Source: an uncultured Bacteroidota bacterium (lineage in GTDB: Bacteria > Bacteroidota > Bacteroidia > Bacteroidales > F082). Taken from it: a DNA stretch of 64,000 nucleotides. A program made the translations under genes and the position numbers. This document shows, piece after piece, positions 35,713 through 45,640 of the stretch. Positions within the stretch are counted from its first letter, which is position 1, and the number at the start of each line of letters is the position of its first letter. The notes beneath the pieces were generated by a model that saw only the letters and a list, made by a program, of their open reading frames with translations, made no database searches and had not been told where the DNA came from. The stretch lies in NCBI GenBank assembly GCA_903957365.1, contig CAJBPB010000214.1, positions 1-64,000 on the forward strand. The letters are read 5' to 3'.

Positions 35713-36975
35713 TTACATAACCTTCAACAATTCAATCCTTAACATGTTAAGCGCACTAAGGGCTGATCGCCTGATGTTACGTCCACGGTGCTCACCAAAC
35801 TGGAATTTTTCAGATTGAACGCCCTTGTCAGTTGCCAGAGCAATCCATATCGTCCCCACAGGTTTTTCAGGTGTTCCGCCATCCGGACCAGCAACACCAG
35901 AAGTAGCCAGCGCGTAATTGACATTGAATTTCTTTTGTAAACCAATGGCCATCGCTTCAACAACTTCTTTGCTTACCGCGCCATATTTTGCAATATCAGA
36001 TTCGTTTACTCTTAATGCACTTGTTTTAATTTCATTCGCATAAGCGATTACTGAACCTCTGAAATAAGCCGAGCTTCCTGAAATACTCGTAATCAAATGT
36101 GCAAGATAACCACCAGTGCAGCTTTCAGCTGTTCCAATTGTTTTGTTGGATTTTTTTAGTAAATCACCAACTATTTCCTCCAGTGTATCATTGTCATAAC
36201 CAAAAACATAATCCGAAATTAAAGGGATTAGCTTTGTGACAAGGGTGTTCATGGTTTGTTCAAGTTCGTTTCTGTCAATGCCAGAACCGGAAAGTCGTAA
36301 TCGTACCATTCCTGGCTGAGGAAGATATGCAAGTTTAAAATTAATGGGTAAAGCCTGTTCCCAGTCTTTGATTATATCGGCCAGACTAGACTCTCCAATA
36401 CCATTTGTCATGATGGTTTTGTGTAGAATATGGCCTTTATTAACCATTGCCATTACTTTGGGAATAACCTGATTTTCGAACATGGCTTTCATCTCGAAAG
36501 GCACGCCAGGCATCGATACAATCACAGCACTGTCCTTTTCGAACCACATACCGGGAGCAGTACCGTTTTCATTTTGGACAGGATGACAGTTTTCCGGTAG
36601 CATAGCCTGTGCTTTGTTTCTGTCTGATACTTCCATTCCTCTTCGCTGAAAAAGTGCTTTTACCTGCTGAAATGCCTCTTCATTGTAAACGAGTTGTGTT
36701 CCAAAGAACTCACACAATGCTGGTTTGGTAATATCATCCGCTGTTGGTCCTAAACCACCGGTAATAAAGACAAATTCAGCTCTTGTCACTGCGTCATGCA
36801 AAGCGTCGAGAATTTGTTGGTTGTTGTCACCGATACTTGTTACCCGTTTCAATTGAAGTCCACTCAAACTCAGTTGTTCGCCCATCCATGAGGCATTTGT
36901 ATTTATCACCTGACCAATCAGCAATTCGTCGCCAATAGTGATAATTTCACAGATTCCATTTCGTTTGCCGGTCAT
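35713..36975 (-). CDS. cinA: CinA family nicotinamide-nucleotide amidohydrolase
   Basis: 420 residues. The N-terminal MoCF-like pyrophosphatase domain (GDELLIGQVINTNASW, FITGGLGPTADDITK, MPGVPFEM) joins a C-terminal PncC domain (AESCTGGYLA, then SGVAGPDGGTPEKPVGT). The PncC domain removes the amide from NMN for NAD recycling. The first domain cleaves ADP-ribose. It is convergent with fabD and leftward. Confidence 0.95.
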   Translation of the reverse strand: MTGKRNGICEIITIGDELLIGQVINTNASWMGEQLSLSGLQLKRVTSIGDNNQQILDALHDAVTRAEFVFITGGLGPTADDITKPALCEFFGTQLVYNEEAFQQVKALFQRRGMEVSDRNKAQAMLPENCHPVQNENGTAPGMWFEKDSAVIVSMPGVPFEMKAMFENQVIPKVMAMVNKGHILHKTIMTNGIGESSLADIIKDWEQALPINFKLAYLPQPGMVRLRLSGSGIDRNELEQTMNTLVTKLIPLISDYVFGYDNDTLEEIVGDLLKKSNKTIGTAESCTGGYLAHLITSISGSSAYFRGSVIAYANEIKTSALRVNESDIAKYGAVSKEVVEAMAIGLQKKFNVNYALATSGVAGPDGGTPEKPVGTIWIALATDKGVQSEKFQFGEHRGRNIRRSALSALNMLRIELLKVM

Positions 36976-37067
36976 ATTTGCCTTAGAATTTGATTTTTTA
37001 TATTGGTATTTTCTAAAAAAAGATAAAAGTAAGCTGATTTTTTCTAAAAACCCCGATCAGATGATGC

Positions 37068-37101
37068 TTTGGTCTTGGAATACTGTTTGTTTGTACCTTT
37101 G
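37068..37101 (+). promoter_or_regulatory. Promoter of the nucleoside phosphorylase gene
   Basis: TTTG at 37068-37071, 22 bases, then TACCTTTG at 37094-37101. Transcription would start about 37108, so an upstream ATG at 37069 cannot be the start and the ATG at 37138 is favoured. Confidence 0.5.
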
Positions 37102-37137
37102 ACAGATATTTTTTCCAACGCATTAATTTCTACAGTT

Positions 37138-38013
37138 ATGGGTCATATTCCTGATTCTCAGTTAGTACTTCATACAGATGGCAGTATCTATCATTTACGC
37201 CTTTTTCCTGAACAGATTGCTGATAATATTATTCTTGTTGGTGATCCGAACAGGGTTCAAACCATCTCAAAATATTTCGATACAATTGAGGTTCGTGTTG
37301 CTAACCGGGAAATAATTACACATACAGGATCTTACAAAGGCAAAAGATTAACAGTGCTTTCAACCGGAATGGGAACTGATAATATTGATATCGTGGTCAA
37401 TGAACTGGATGCTCTGGCCAATATAAATCTTAAAACACGTGAGATTCATCCTGTCCATAAAAGTTTAAATCTCATTCGTCTCGGAACTTCGGGCGCCTTG
37501 CAAGCTGATATTCCGGTTGGAAATAGTTTTGTTGTTTCTGAATATGCAATGGGTCTGGATGGTCTGCTGCATTTTTATGCCAATTCAGCTGAAGTAATTG
37601 AAAAAGATCTGACAGATGCATTTGTAAAACACATGGACTGGTCACAGCTGCTTCCCGGACCTTACGCAGTGAAAGCATCTGCAAAATTGTTGAAAAAACT
37701 TGGAGACGGTTTTTACCATGGTGTAACTGCAACTTCGCCAGGATTTTATGGTCCGCAAGGCCGGGCGCTTCGTTTGGGATTGGCTGATAAGGAAATGAAC
37801 AGAAAAATTGAATCATTTTCTTTTGATGGGCATCGCATCAGTAATTTCGAAATGGAATCATCAGCATTGTATGGTTTGAGTCGTATGTTAGGGCATGAAG
37901 CACTCACAATTTGCGCAATTATTGCTAACAGAGTAACCGAAAAGTTTGCCGGAGATTACCATAATGATATTACCAAAATGGTTAAAATCACGTTGGAAAG
38001 ATTGGTTGAGTAA
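37138..38013 (+). CDS. Nucleoside (uridine-type) phosphorylase
   Basis: Phosphorolysis of nucleosides to base plus ribose-1-phosphate in the cytosol. From the ATG at 37138 there are 291 residues of the PNP/UDP fold: GDPNRVQTISKYF, STGMGTDN, RLGTSGAL, the substrate region NFEMESSALYGLS and C-terminal CAIIANRVT. The NFEMES motif and overall pattern favour uridine phosphorylase. No partner genes are adjacent. Confidence 0.9.
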   Translation: MGHIPDSQLVLHTDGSIYHLRLFPEQIADNIILVGDPNRVQTISKYFDTIEVRVANREIITHTGSYKGKRLTVLSTGMGTDNIDIVVNELDALANINLKTREIHPVHKSLNLIRLGTSGALQADIPVGNSFVVSEYAMGLDGLLHFYANSAEVIEKDLTDAFVKHMDWSQLLPGPYAVKASAKLLKKLGDGFYHGVTATSPGFYGPQGRALRLGLADKEMNRKIESFSFDGHRISNFEMESSALYGLSRMLGHEALTICAIIANRVTEKFAGDYHNDITKMVKITLERLVE

Positions 38014-38066
38014 CTATAATATCATATTTGATTTCTGATTCCTTTTGAGTTTTCACAATGAAATCA

Positions 38067-38870
38067 TTATTTCGAAAGACTGAAACATTTCTCTGAAAAC
38101 ATTCTGATTGTCATTCCTGTAGCATCCGGATTTTCCAGAAAACCGAAATGTGCAACATGGTCAAGAATCAATAATTCGGATTGTGAAGGCAAGGCAGCCT
38201 GTGTCATTATTTTGGTAAAAGGCATCCGGCTGTCATTCTTTCCAAGAATGAACAATACAGGTATCTCTATTCTTTTTAATAGATCGATATGATCATTCCT
38301 ATCACGCATTCCTGACAATGCAGCCGTTATGGCCTGTTCAGTCTGACATTGACAAATATCTTTAATGAACTGAACTTTTTCAGGATTAAAAAGAAAAAAG
38401 ACCTCATCAAATAACCCATCAACAAATGGATTCAGAAAATCAGTTTTGTTTTCCATCACACTCTGAATGGCTTTATTCCGGTTGATTTTTCCTGTCTCAT
38501 CGTCTGCAGCAGCCTGCGAATGAAATAATATTAACCCTTTCAGTTTTTCAGGAAACTGGTTTGCGAATTCCAGTGCAACATAGCCACCCATTGAATGACC
38601 AGTGAGAATGCAGGTTTCAATTTTTTCTTTTGAAAGAACAGTATTCACAACCTCAGCCATCATTGACATCGGATGTGATTCAGCAAGATGATCTGATTGA
38701 CCAAATCCAGGTAAATCGATACTGATTACTTTGAAAAGCTTAGTGAAATAGTGCTTAAAATGTTTCCAGACACGCTGATCCATAGGAAAACCATGCAGAA
38801 ACACAAGGCAATCGCCTTTACCTTCAATTGTATAAGCGATTTTACCGGTCGTAAATGGAACTGATTTCAT
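38067..38870 (-). CDS. Alpha/beta hydrolase
   Basis: 267 residues with the alpha/beta-hydrolase fold: oxyanion region HGFPMDQRVW, the nucleophile elbow GHSMGGY, acid Asp in ILGKNDSRMPF and catalytic His in LDHVAHFGFLENPD. No signal peptide. Substrate unknown. It is leftward, and lies between the phosphorylase and the M24 peptidase genes without tight spacing. Confidence 0.9.
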   Translation of the reverse strand: MKSVPFTTGKIAYTIEGKGDCLVFLHGFPMDQRVWKHFKHYFTKLFKVISIDLPGFGQSDHLAESHPMSMMAEVVNTVLSKEKIETCILTGHSMGGYVALEFANQFPEKLKGLILFHSQAAADDETGKINRNKAIQSVMENKTDFLNPFVDGLFDEVFFLFNPEKVQFIKDICQCQTEQAITAALSGMRDRNDHIDLLKRIEIPVLFILGKNDSRMPFTKIMTQAALPSQSELLILDHVAHFGFLENPDATGMTIRMFSEKCFSLSK

Positions 38871-39021
38871 ATTAATCTGATTTTGTAGAATTAATCGAAA
38901 TAAAAGTTATCCGCAGTGAGATATTTTTGGGATTGAAAAGAGCATAAAATGCAATGATCTCCCCATCACAATACACAGAATCAAGGGCTGGATTTTTTTG
39001 AACAAAACGATTTAGCCCAGA

Positions 39022-40410
39022 CTAGTTGCAAGCTGTTTCTTCAACATCTGCCACCGATTTTGGAATTGGTTTTCCCAAAACACGCTGACCTGTTTCAGTT
39101 ACCAGTATATCATCCTCTATCCTGATACCTCCAAAATCCTTATATTTTTCTGCTTTATCATAGTTAATGAAATCCATAAACTGACCTTCAGCACGAAATT
39201 TATCAATCAAAGCCGGGATAAAATAGATTCCCGGTTCGTTGGTAAGTACATAGCCTGGTCTTAGTTTCTTGCCTAAACGCAAGTAAGCTGTTCCAAACTG
39301 GCTGGCACGTGTGGTGTGTTCGTCATAACCTACATTATTTTCGCCAAGTCCTTCCATATCATGCACATCCATTCCAAGCATATGACCCAAACCATGAGGG
39401 AAAAACAGGGTATGTGCTCCGGCTGCAACTGCATCTTCAACATTTCCTTTCATTAATCCGGCAGCTTTCAAGCCTTCAGTAATACGTGTGGCAGCAATAA
39501 AATGCATCTCACGGTACTCGGCGCCTGGTCTGGTTGCAGCAATACTGTCCATATTTGCTTTTAAAACGATCTCATAGATTTCCTTCTGGCGTGCGTTGAA
39601 TTTACCGCCAACAGGCAGTGTACGCGTAATGTCGCTGTCATAAAGAGAAGATAATTCGGCGCCGGCATCCACAACCAACATGCGTCCCAATTCTAAGATA
39701 TTGTGATGACTGTGGTTATGCAGAATTTGTCCGTCCATGCTTAATATGACTGGAAACGAAACTGATCCTCCGTGCGAAAGTGCGATGCCTTCGATGGTAC
39801 CTGCAATCTGTTGCTCGGTGATGCCCGGTTTGGCCATTTTCATGGCTGTTGTATGCATCAGCCATGCAATATCAACAGCTTTTTCAATCTCAGAAATCTC
39901 AAGCGCATCTTTAATTTCTTTGAGTTTAACGACAGCTTTAATCAAAGTCAGACTGGCATTGGCTTTCACTTCCGATGGTTTATATCCGAGCAATTGTCCG
40001 AGTTCAATCATCATTTCGCCACGATAAGGCGGTAAAAAATGAATATCCCTGCCGGTAGTACCAGCTTTCTGGAGCGATTCAATCAGCTTATCATAAGCCA
40101 TTGTTTTCTGGATTCCAACTTGTGCAGCCTGTTCGGCAACGGAAGGCTGGGGTCCCATCCAGATAATATCATCAATCTCGAGATCATTACCAAAAAGAAA
40201 TTCTTCGCCGCTTTCAAAATCGATCAGTCCGGCAAATCCAGGATGAGGAAGGCCGAAGAAATATGAAAAATGACTGTCCTGCCGATAATGATAAGTGTTA
40301 GCGGCATAATTCATGGCAGCTTCCTGATTGGCAAGAAACAGGGCTATACCACTTTTTATTTCTTTTTTTAATCGGTTACGACGATCCGAATAAACTTCTT
40401 TTGCAAACAT
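39022..40410 (-). CDS. M24 family aminopeptidase P-like protein (copy 1)
   Basis: 462 residues. The N-terminal domain (creatinase/prolidase type) starts with RRNRLKKEIKSGIALFLAN. The pita-bread domain has metal ligands VVDAGAE, SDITRTLP, GLGHMLGMDVHD, TNEPGIY and RIEDDILVT. It should remove an N-terminal residue before proline using two metal ions. It is a diverged paralogue of the next gene and probably arose by duplication. The stop context TTGCAAGC is unremarkable. Confidence 0.92.
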   Translation of the reverse strand: MFAKEVYSDRRNRLKKEIKSGIALFLANQEAAMNYAANTYHYRQDSHFSYFFGLPHPGFAGLIDFESGEEFLFGNDLEIDDIIWMGPQPSVAEQAAQVGIQKTMAYDKLIESLQKAGTTGRDIHFLPPYRGEMMIELGQLLGYKPSEVKANASLTLIKAVVKLKEIKDALEISEIEKAVDIAWLMHTTAMKMAKPGITEQQIAGTIEGIALSHGGSVSFPVILSMDGQILHNHSHHNILELGRMLVVDAGAELSSLYDSDITRTLPVGGKFNARQKEIYEIVLKANMDSIAATRPGAEYREMHFIAATRITEGLKAAGLMKGNVEDAVAAGAHTLFFPHGLGHMLGMDVHDMEGLGENNVGYDEHTTRASQFGTAYLRLGKKLRPGYVLTNEPGIYFIPALIDKFRAEGQFMDFINYDKAEKYKDFGGIRIEDDILVTETGQRVLGKPIPKSVADVEETACN

Positions 40411-40607
40411 AATATTTTGATATTTAAATATTTATAACTATTTTCATTTCTGGATAATGATTTTCCCGATTATGCAATTTTACGATTTTCTTATGAAAAT
40501 CTGAAAAGTTTACAGTAATTAAATTTTGTAATAGGTTTTTGTGATCACTTACACTCGATGGGTTTAAAAATCAGAAATGTTTATTCTGATCACCCACCGG
40601 TCGTTTG

Positions 40608-41912
40608 TCATCTCAAAACTTCAGATAATTCCATAAAACGCTCAATATCATCTACTTCAATAGGAATATGTGCCATAAGATCAATGGGTTCACCTTCTGT
40701 AATCAGAATATCATTTTCGATACGGATACCGATTTTTTCATTTCTTATGTAAATTCCCGGTTCGCAGGTCAGAATCATTCCGGCTTTGATTGGTTCAAAT
40801 TTTGAACCAACATCGTGAACATCCAAACCAATATGGTGGGCAATGCCATGCATTAAAAACTGACGGTAAAGCGGTTTATCAGGAGATTGATTTGCAACAT
40901 CTTCAGTTGTAAATAAACCAAGATCAATCATTTCCAATTCCATAAATTTCCATACCTCTTTGTTAATCTGATCAATCGTAATGCCGGGCTTATAAAGCTG
41001 TTTTGCTTTTTTGAAAACGCGCAAAACCGCATTGTAACATTGCTTTTGCCGCGCAGTAAACTTCCCGTTAGCAGGGATTGTACGACTTAAATCAGCTGAA
41101 TAATTAGCATATTCAGCACCAAAATCAAGCAACAAAAGATCTCCGTCCTGAATTTGCTGATCATTTGCAGAATAATGCAGGATACAAGCATTTTTTCCTC
41201 CTGCAATGATAGGATAATATCCATGCCCGCTGGCACGGTTCAGGGTGAATTCATGCTCGATTTCAGCCTGAATTTCAAATTCATATTTTCCAGTGAGCGG
41301 AAATCTTAGTAATCTTTCAAATGCTTTTCCGGTAATATTACAGGCTGTTTGTATTAATTCAATCTCCTGGTTCGATTTGATGGTACGCAATTGTTCAAGC
41401 AAAGGCGCAGCCCGGTGAAAGGTATTTAGCGGGTATTTCTGTTTGAGAGAATAAATCAGTTGTAATTGATTGTCAGATATATCAGAAAAATACTTTATGT
41501 ATTCATTGTTGTTAAGATAAACGCCAGAAGTATAATTCATGGTTTCCTGCAACACCGTTTCAAACTGACTTGCCGGCATAATTTGTTTGATGCCTGAAAG
41601 TTTTCCTGCTTCATTATTATCCAACTGTTGGCCTTCCCAGATTGCTTTTTGTTCATCAAATGGTTCAATAAACAACACCTCACGAAAGGCCGGGTTTGGA
41701 CAAGACGGGAAGAGGATCAGGCGTGCTTTTTCTTCCTGAATCCCGGTCAGGTAAAAAAAATCGGATTGCTGTCTGAAAGGAAAAAACTGATCTCCGTTTC
41801 GTGGCATTTTTTCAGCTGTGGTAAAAATTGCCATACTGTTGTCAGCCATCAACTGAGTAAAATGTTGTCTGTTTTCGGTAAACAGTTTGTTGCTAATGGG
41901 TAAATTTCTCAT
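40608..41912 (-). CDS. pepP: Xaa-Pro aminopeptidase (M24), copy 2
   Basis: 434 residues, canonical aminopeptidase P: N-terminal FTENRQHFTQLM domain, then metal ligands LLDFGAE, YSADLSRTIP, HGIAHHIGLDVHDVG, TCEPGIYI and RIENDILIT. It precedes copy 1 by 197 bp on the same strand. Both copies keep all metal ligands, so both may be active. Its upstream region is shared with sdhC and holds an inverted repeat. Confidence 0.93.
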   Translation of the reverse strand: MRNLPISNKLFTENRQHFTQLMADNSMAIFTTAEKMPRNGDQFFPFRQQSDFFYLTGIQEEKARLILFPSCPNPAFREVLFIEPFDEQKAIWEGQQLDNNEAGKLSGIKQIMPASQFETVLQETMNYTSGVYLNNNEYIKYFSDISDNQLQLIYSLKQKYPLNTFHRAAPLLEQLRTIKSNQEIELIQTACNITGKAFERLLRFPLTGKYEFEIQAEIEHEFTLNRASGHGYYPIIAGGKNACILHYSANDQQIQDGDLLLLDFGAEYANYSADLSRTIPANGKFTARQKQCYNAVLRVFKKAKQLYKPGITIDQINKEVWKFMELEMIDLGLFTTEDVANQSPDKPLYRQFLMHGIAHHIGLDVHDVGSKFEPIKAGMILTCEPGIYIRNEKIGIRIENDILITEGEPIDLMAHIPIEVDDIERFMELSEVLR

Positions 41913-41976
41913 CTTTTGATTCTTTCTAAATAACCGGTATTAGAGTAATGTAATGTCAAACTGTGAAAAATGTTTT

Positions 41977-42008
41977 TTACATTTGTGTGCTTAACACTGC
42001 AAATGTAA
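41977..42008. promoter_or_regulatory. Inverted repeat with two opposed -7 elements, pepP-sdhC divergent region
   Basis: TTACATTTG at 41977-41985 and its exact reverse complement at 42000-42008, 14 bases apart. Each arm contains TACATTTG, a perfect -7 (TAnnTTTG), one on each strand. Predicted starts for sdhC (rightward) and pepP (leftward) fall within the same loop. It could also be an operator. Confidence 0.4.
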
Positions 42009-42065
42009 TTTTTTACGATTAGTAAAAGTAATACTTCAGTTGTTCTTCCACTAAAACAAAGTAAT

Positions 42066-42734
42066 ATGGGCAAATCTTTGACTTATTCATCCATCACCAA
42101 AAAGATCATCATGTCGCTGGCTGGTTTGTTTTTAATCAGTTTTCTGTTGGTGCATCTTGGAATTAATCTACTGATCCTTTTCGATAACACCTACGAAAGT
42201 TTTAATACTGCGGCGCATTTTATGGCGACAAATCCGCTGATTCAGACTTTTCAATGGGTATTGTTCATCGGGTTTATCATTCACATCATTTATGGGATTA
42301 TTGTTCAGCTTCAAAACTGGTCAGCCCGTCCGGTCAGGTATATGAAAAAAGGCTATTCAGAACTTTCTTTTTTCTCGAAGTTTATGATTCATACCGGAGT
42401 AGTGGTGTTCATTTTTCTGATCATTCACTTTGCAAACTTTTTCATCGTGGCAAAATTCGGTCATGTTGATGAAGTAACTTACAAATCAGGCACCTATGAA
42501 AATTTGGGAGCTGTTGTCGTTGAAACCTTTAAAATCGGGTGGTATGTTGCCTTTTATGTTGTAGCGCTATTATTACTTGGTTTTCATCTCGAACATGGCA
42601 TTCAATCTGCTTTTCAATCGCTGGGGATCAATCATTGGCGGTACACTCCTGTTATCAAACGTATCGGAACACTGCTTTCGATTTTGATTACGCTTGGTTT
42701 TATTGCAATCCCACTGGTTATTTATTTTTCCTAA
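42066..42734 (+). CDS. sdhC: Succinate dehydrogenase/fumarate reductase cytochrome b subunit
   Basis: 222 residues, five membrane helices (about 10-34, 55-80, 103-126, 155-178, 195-218) with His in HLGINLL, HIIYGII, HTGVVVF/LIIHFAN and HLEHGIQSAF that can bind two haems, as in the diheme b-type subunit of Wolinella and Bacteroides. It anchors the SdhA/SdhB enzyme and exchanges electrons with menaquinone. Gap to sdhA is 12 bp. Confidence 0.95.
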   Translation: MGKSLTYSSITKKIIMSLAGLFLISFLLVHLGINLLILFDNTYESFNTAAHFMATNPLIQTFQWVLFIGFIIHIIYGIIVQLQNWSARPVRYMKKGYSELSFFSKFMIHTGVVVFIFLIIHFANFFIVAKFGHVDEVTYKSGTYENLGAVVVETFKIGWYVAFYVVALLLLGFHLEHGIQSAFQSLGINHWRYTPVIKRIGTLLSILITLGFIAIPLVIYFS

Positions 42735-42746
42735 GACATTACAGCT

Positions 42747-44687
42747 ATGACAAAGTTAAATCCAAAAATACCAAATGGCCAGCTTGATCAAAAATGGACG
42801 AATTACAAAGCCCATCAGAATTTAGTAAATCCATCCAACAAGCGTCGTCTTGATATCATTGTTGTCGGAACCGGTTTGGCCGGTGCTGCCGCTGCTGCAA
42901 GTTTTGGTGAATTAGGTTTCAATGTAAAAGTATTTGGCATTCATGATAGCCCTCGCCGTGCGCATAGTATTGCGGCACAAGGTGGTATCAATGCTGCAAA
43001 AAATTATCCAAACGATGGCGACAGTGTTTTTCGTTTGTTTTATGATACAATCAAAGGTGGCGACTACCGTGCCCGTGAAGCCAATGTATTCCGGTTGGCT
43101 GAGGTAAGTAACAGCATCATTGACCAATGTGTGGCACAAGGTGTTCCTTTTGCACGGGATTATGGCGGATTGCTTGACAACCGTTCTTTTGGTGGCGCTC
43201 AGGTTTCACGTACATTTTATGCCCGTGGTCAGACAGGTCAGCAATTGTTATTAGGTGCATATAGTGCGCTGAGCAAAGAAATCGGAAAGAAAACAGTAAA
43301 AATGTATACCCGTCGTGACCTGATGGATGTTGTGATCGTGGACGGTCTGGCACGTGGTATCATCGTAAGAAACCTGATTACCGGTGAAATTGAACGCCAT
43401 TCAGCCCATGCGGTTGTTTTGGCAACCGGCGGATACGGAAATGTATTTTTCCTCTCTACAAACGCCATGTCGTCTAATGGAAGCGCCATCTGGAAAGCTT
43501 ATAAAAAAGGAGCATTCTTTGGTAATCCTTGTTTCACACAGATTCATCCAACCTGTATTCCAGTTCACGGTGAATACCAGTCGAAACTTACGCTGATGAG
43601 TGAAAGTTTGCGCAATGACGGACGTATCTGGGTTCCAAAGAAACTGGAAGATGCTGAAAAAATACGCAAAGGCACACTTAAAGCAGGAAATTTAAAAGAG
43701 GAAGACCGCGATTATTACCTTGAACGCAGGTATCCCGCGTTTGGAAATCTTGTACCACGCGACGTAGCCTCCCGTGCTGCCAAAGAACGTTGTGATGCTG
43801 GTTTTGGTGTCGGAACAACTGGTTTGGCTGTATATCTTGATTTCGCTGATTCCATTAAACGATTGGGTAAAAACGTAATTGAGTCACGTTACGGTAATCT
43901 TTTCCAGATGTATGAAAAGATTGTGGATGAAAATCCATACGAAAACCCAATGATGATTTATCCTGCAGTGCATTATACGATGGGTGGAATCTGGGTTGAT
44001 TATGAATTACAGACAACTATTCCGGGTTTGTTTGCTGCCGGTGAGGCTAATTTTTCTGATCATGGTGCCAACCGTTTGGGTGCTTCTGCCCTGATGCAGG
44101 GATTGTCAGATGGTTATTTCGTGCTTCCATATACCATTCAGAATTATCTGGCAAATCAGATTCAGATTCCAACAATTAAAACCGATCTTCCCGAATTTGT
44201 GCAGGCCGAAAAGGAAACCAAAGACCTAATTCAGAAGTTGCTAACGATCAATGGTAAAAATACGGTTGATTCGTATCACCGTAAATTGGGCTTGATTATG
44301 TGGGACAATGTTGGGATGGGACGAAATAAAGAAGGTTTGACCAATGCGATAAAGTTGATTCAGGAATTAAAAGTTGATTTCTGGAAAAATGTAAAAGTTA
44401 CCGGAACCAACGATCAGGTGAATCCTGAGCTTGAGAAAGCGCTGCGTGTTGCCGACTTTATTGAGTTGGGCGAATTGATGGCCAGAGATGCTCTGTCACG
44501 TCAGGAATCTTGTGGCGGACATTTCCGTGAAGAATACCAGACACCGGAAGGTGAGGCATTACGTGATGACAAAGATTTTACATTCGTTTCGGCCTGGGAA
44601 TATAAAGGCGACAATGTGGAACCTGAAATGCACAAAGAACCACTTGTATTTGAGTTTATCGAAGTGAAACAACGCAATTACAAATAA
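42747..44687 (+). CDS. sdhA: Succinate dehydrogenase/fumarate reductase flavoprotein subunit
   Basis: 646 residues with FAD motif [12 protein letters not shown], covalent-FAD histidine region [12 protein letters not shown], active-site [28 protein letters not shown] and a C-terminal [11 protein letters not shown] with catalytic Arg. It interconverts succinate and fumarate. With the diheme SdhC it is of the type that can run as fumarate reductase in anaerobes, so direction cannot be told from sequence. Confidence 0.97.
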   Translation: MTKLNPKIPNGQLDQKWTNYKAHQNLVNPSNKRRLDIIVVGTGLAGAAAAASFGELGFNVKVFGIHDSPRRAHSIAAQGGINAAKNYPNDGDSVFRLFYDTIKGGDYRAREANVFRLAEVSNSIIDQCVAQGVPFARDYGGLLDNRSFGGAQVSRTFYARGQTGQQLLLGAYSALSKEIGKKTVKMYTRRDLMDVVIVDGLARGIIVRNLITGEIERHSAHAVVLATGGYGNVFFLSTNAMSSNGSAIWKAYKKGAFFGNPCFTQIHPTCIPVHGEYQSKLTLMSESLRNDGRIWVPKKLEDAEKIRKGTLKAGNLKEEDRDYYLERRYPAFGNLVPRDVASRAAKERCDAGFGVGTTGLAVYLDFADSIKRLGKNVIESRYGNLFQMYEKIVDENPYENPMMIYPAVHYTMGGIWVDYELQTTIPGLFAAGEANFSDHGANRLGASALMQGLSDGYFVLPYTIQNYLANQIQIPTIKTDLPEFVQAEKETKDLIQKLLTINGKNTVDSYHRKLGLIMWDNVGMGRNKEGLTNAIKLIQELKVDFWKNVKVTGTNDQVNPELEKALRVADFIELGELMARDALSRQESCGGHFREEYQTPEGEALRDDKDFTFVSAWEYKGDNVEPEMHKEPLVFEFIEVKQRNYK

Positions 44688-44722
44688 GCACAGAACCGTA
44701 AACGACATAAAATCAGAAGAAA

Positions 44723-45478
44723 ATGGATCTTACATTGAAAATATGGCGACAAGCCTCATCAAAAGTGAAGGGGCAATTTGTCAATTATCAGGTTCAAAAT
44801 ATTTCCGCAGAAGCCTCATTCCTCGAAATGCTCGATATTCTTAACGAAAGTCTGGTTGCAAAAGGTGAAGAACCTGTTGCATTTGACCATGATTGCCGTG
44901 AAGGTATTTGCGGAGCCTGCAGCTTGTACATCAACGGTCGTCCTCATGGACCAGACCGCGGTATCACAACCTGCCAGATGCATATGCGTAATTTCAAACA
45001 TGGTGAAACCATCATTATTGAGCCATGGCGTGCAAAACCATTTCCGGTGATCAAAGACCTGATGGTTGACCGTTCTTCCTTCGATGAAATTATACAGGCC
45101 GGAGGATTTGTTTCGGTGCGTACTGGTGGCATCCCTGACGCTAATTCGATACCAATTCCACGTAGAAATGCAGAACTGGCAATGGATGCAGCAGCCTGTA
45201 TTGGTTGTGGAGCCTGCGTTGCCGCATGCAAAAACGCGAGTGCGATGTTGTTTGTTTCTGCCAAAGTTTCACAGTTTGCCTTGTTGCCACAAGGTCGGAT
45301 CGAAGCACAGGAAAGGGTACAGCGGATGGTTGCAAAAATGGATGAACTTGGTTTTGGTAATTGCACCAATACTTATGCCTGTGAGGCTGAATGTCCGAAA
45401 GAGATATCAGTTTCGAATATCGCCCGGATGAACAGGGAGTTTTTGAGTGCCAAACTCATCTCTCACAAAGAGTTTTAA
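44723..45478 (+). CDS. sdhB: Succinate dehydrogenase/fumarate reductase iron-sulfur subunit
   Basis: 251 residues with [2Fe-2S] ligands in [20 protein letters not shown], then C-terminal clusters in [15 protein letters not shown] and [16 protein letters not shown]. It carries electrons between SdhA and the haems of SdhC. The last gene of the sdhCAB unit. A terminator and then a palindrome follow. Confidence 0.97.
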   Translation: MDLTLKIWRQASSKVKGQFVNYQVQNISAEASFLEMLDILNESLVAKGEEPVAFDHDCREGICGACSLYINGRPHGPDRGITTCQMHMRNFKHGETIIIEPWRAKPFPVIKDLMVDRSSFDEIIQAGGFVSVRTGGIPDANSIPIPRRNAELAMDAAACIGCGACVAACKNASAMLFVSAKVSQFALLPQGRIEAQERVQRMVAKMDELGFGNCTNTYACEAECPKEISVSNIARMNREFLSAKLISHKEF

Positions 45479-45481
45479 TCT

Positions 45482-45510
45482 AAAGGCCCTTGTTTACGAC
45501 AAGAGCCTTT
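45482..45510 (+). terminator. Terminator of sdhCAB
   Basis: AAAGGCCCTTGT pairs with ACAAGAGCCTTT (one mismatch) around a 5-base loop, followed by TTATTT. It starts 4 bases after the sdhB stop. Confidence 0.8.
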
Positions 45511-45523
45511 TATTTAAAATGCG

Positions 45524-45554
45524 TCACGCAAAATGCGTTACGCATTTTGCGTGA
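45524..45554. repeat. Perfect 31-bp palindrome after the sdh terminator
   Basis: TCACGCAAAATGCGT (45524-45538), one central base, then its exact reverse complement (45540-45554). A second half-copy AAAATGCGTCACGC lies directly before at 45517-45530, so the region holds direct and inverted copies of AAAATGCG(T)nACGC. A U-rich or A-rich tail follows. It could be a second terminator or a small repeat (REP-like). Confidence 0.9.
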
Positions 45555-45640
45555 AAAAATTCTGGTGAGATATTGATTTATTAAACAATCCGTCACTTAT
45601 AACTTGTATATTTGTTTCTTGACAAAAACAAAGGGCCAAA

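Noticed and set aside
40558-40752. 64-residue plus-strand frame over the pepP 3' end
   Set aside because: It is the antisense shadow of a strongly supported M24 peptidase gene.
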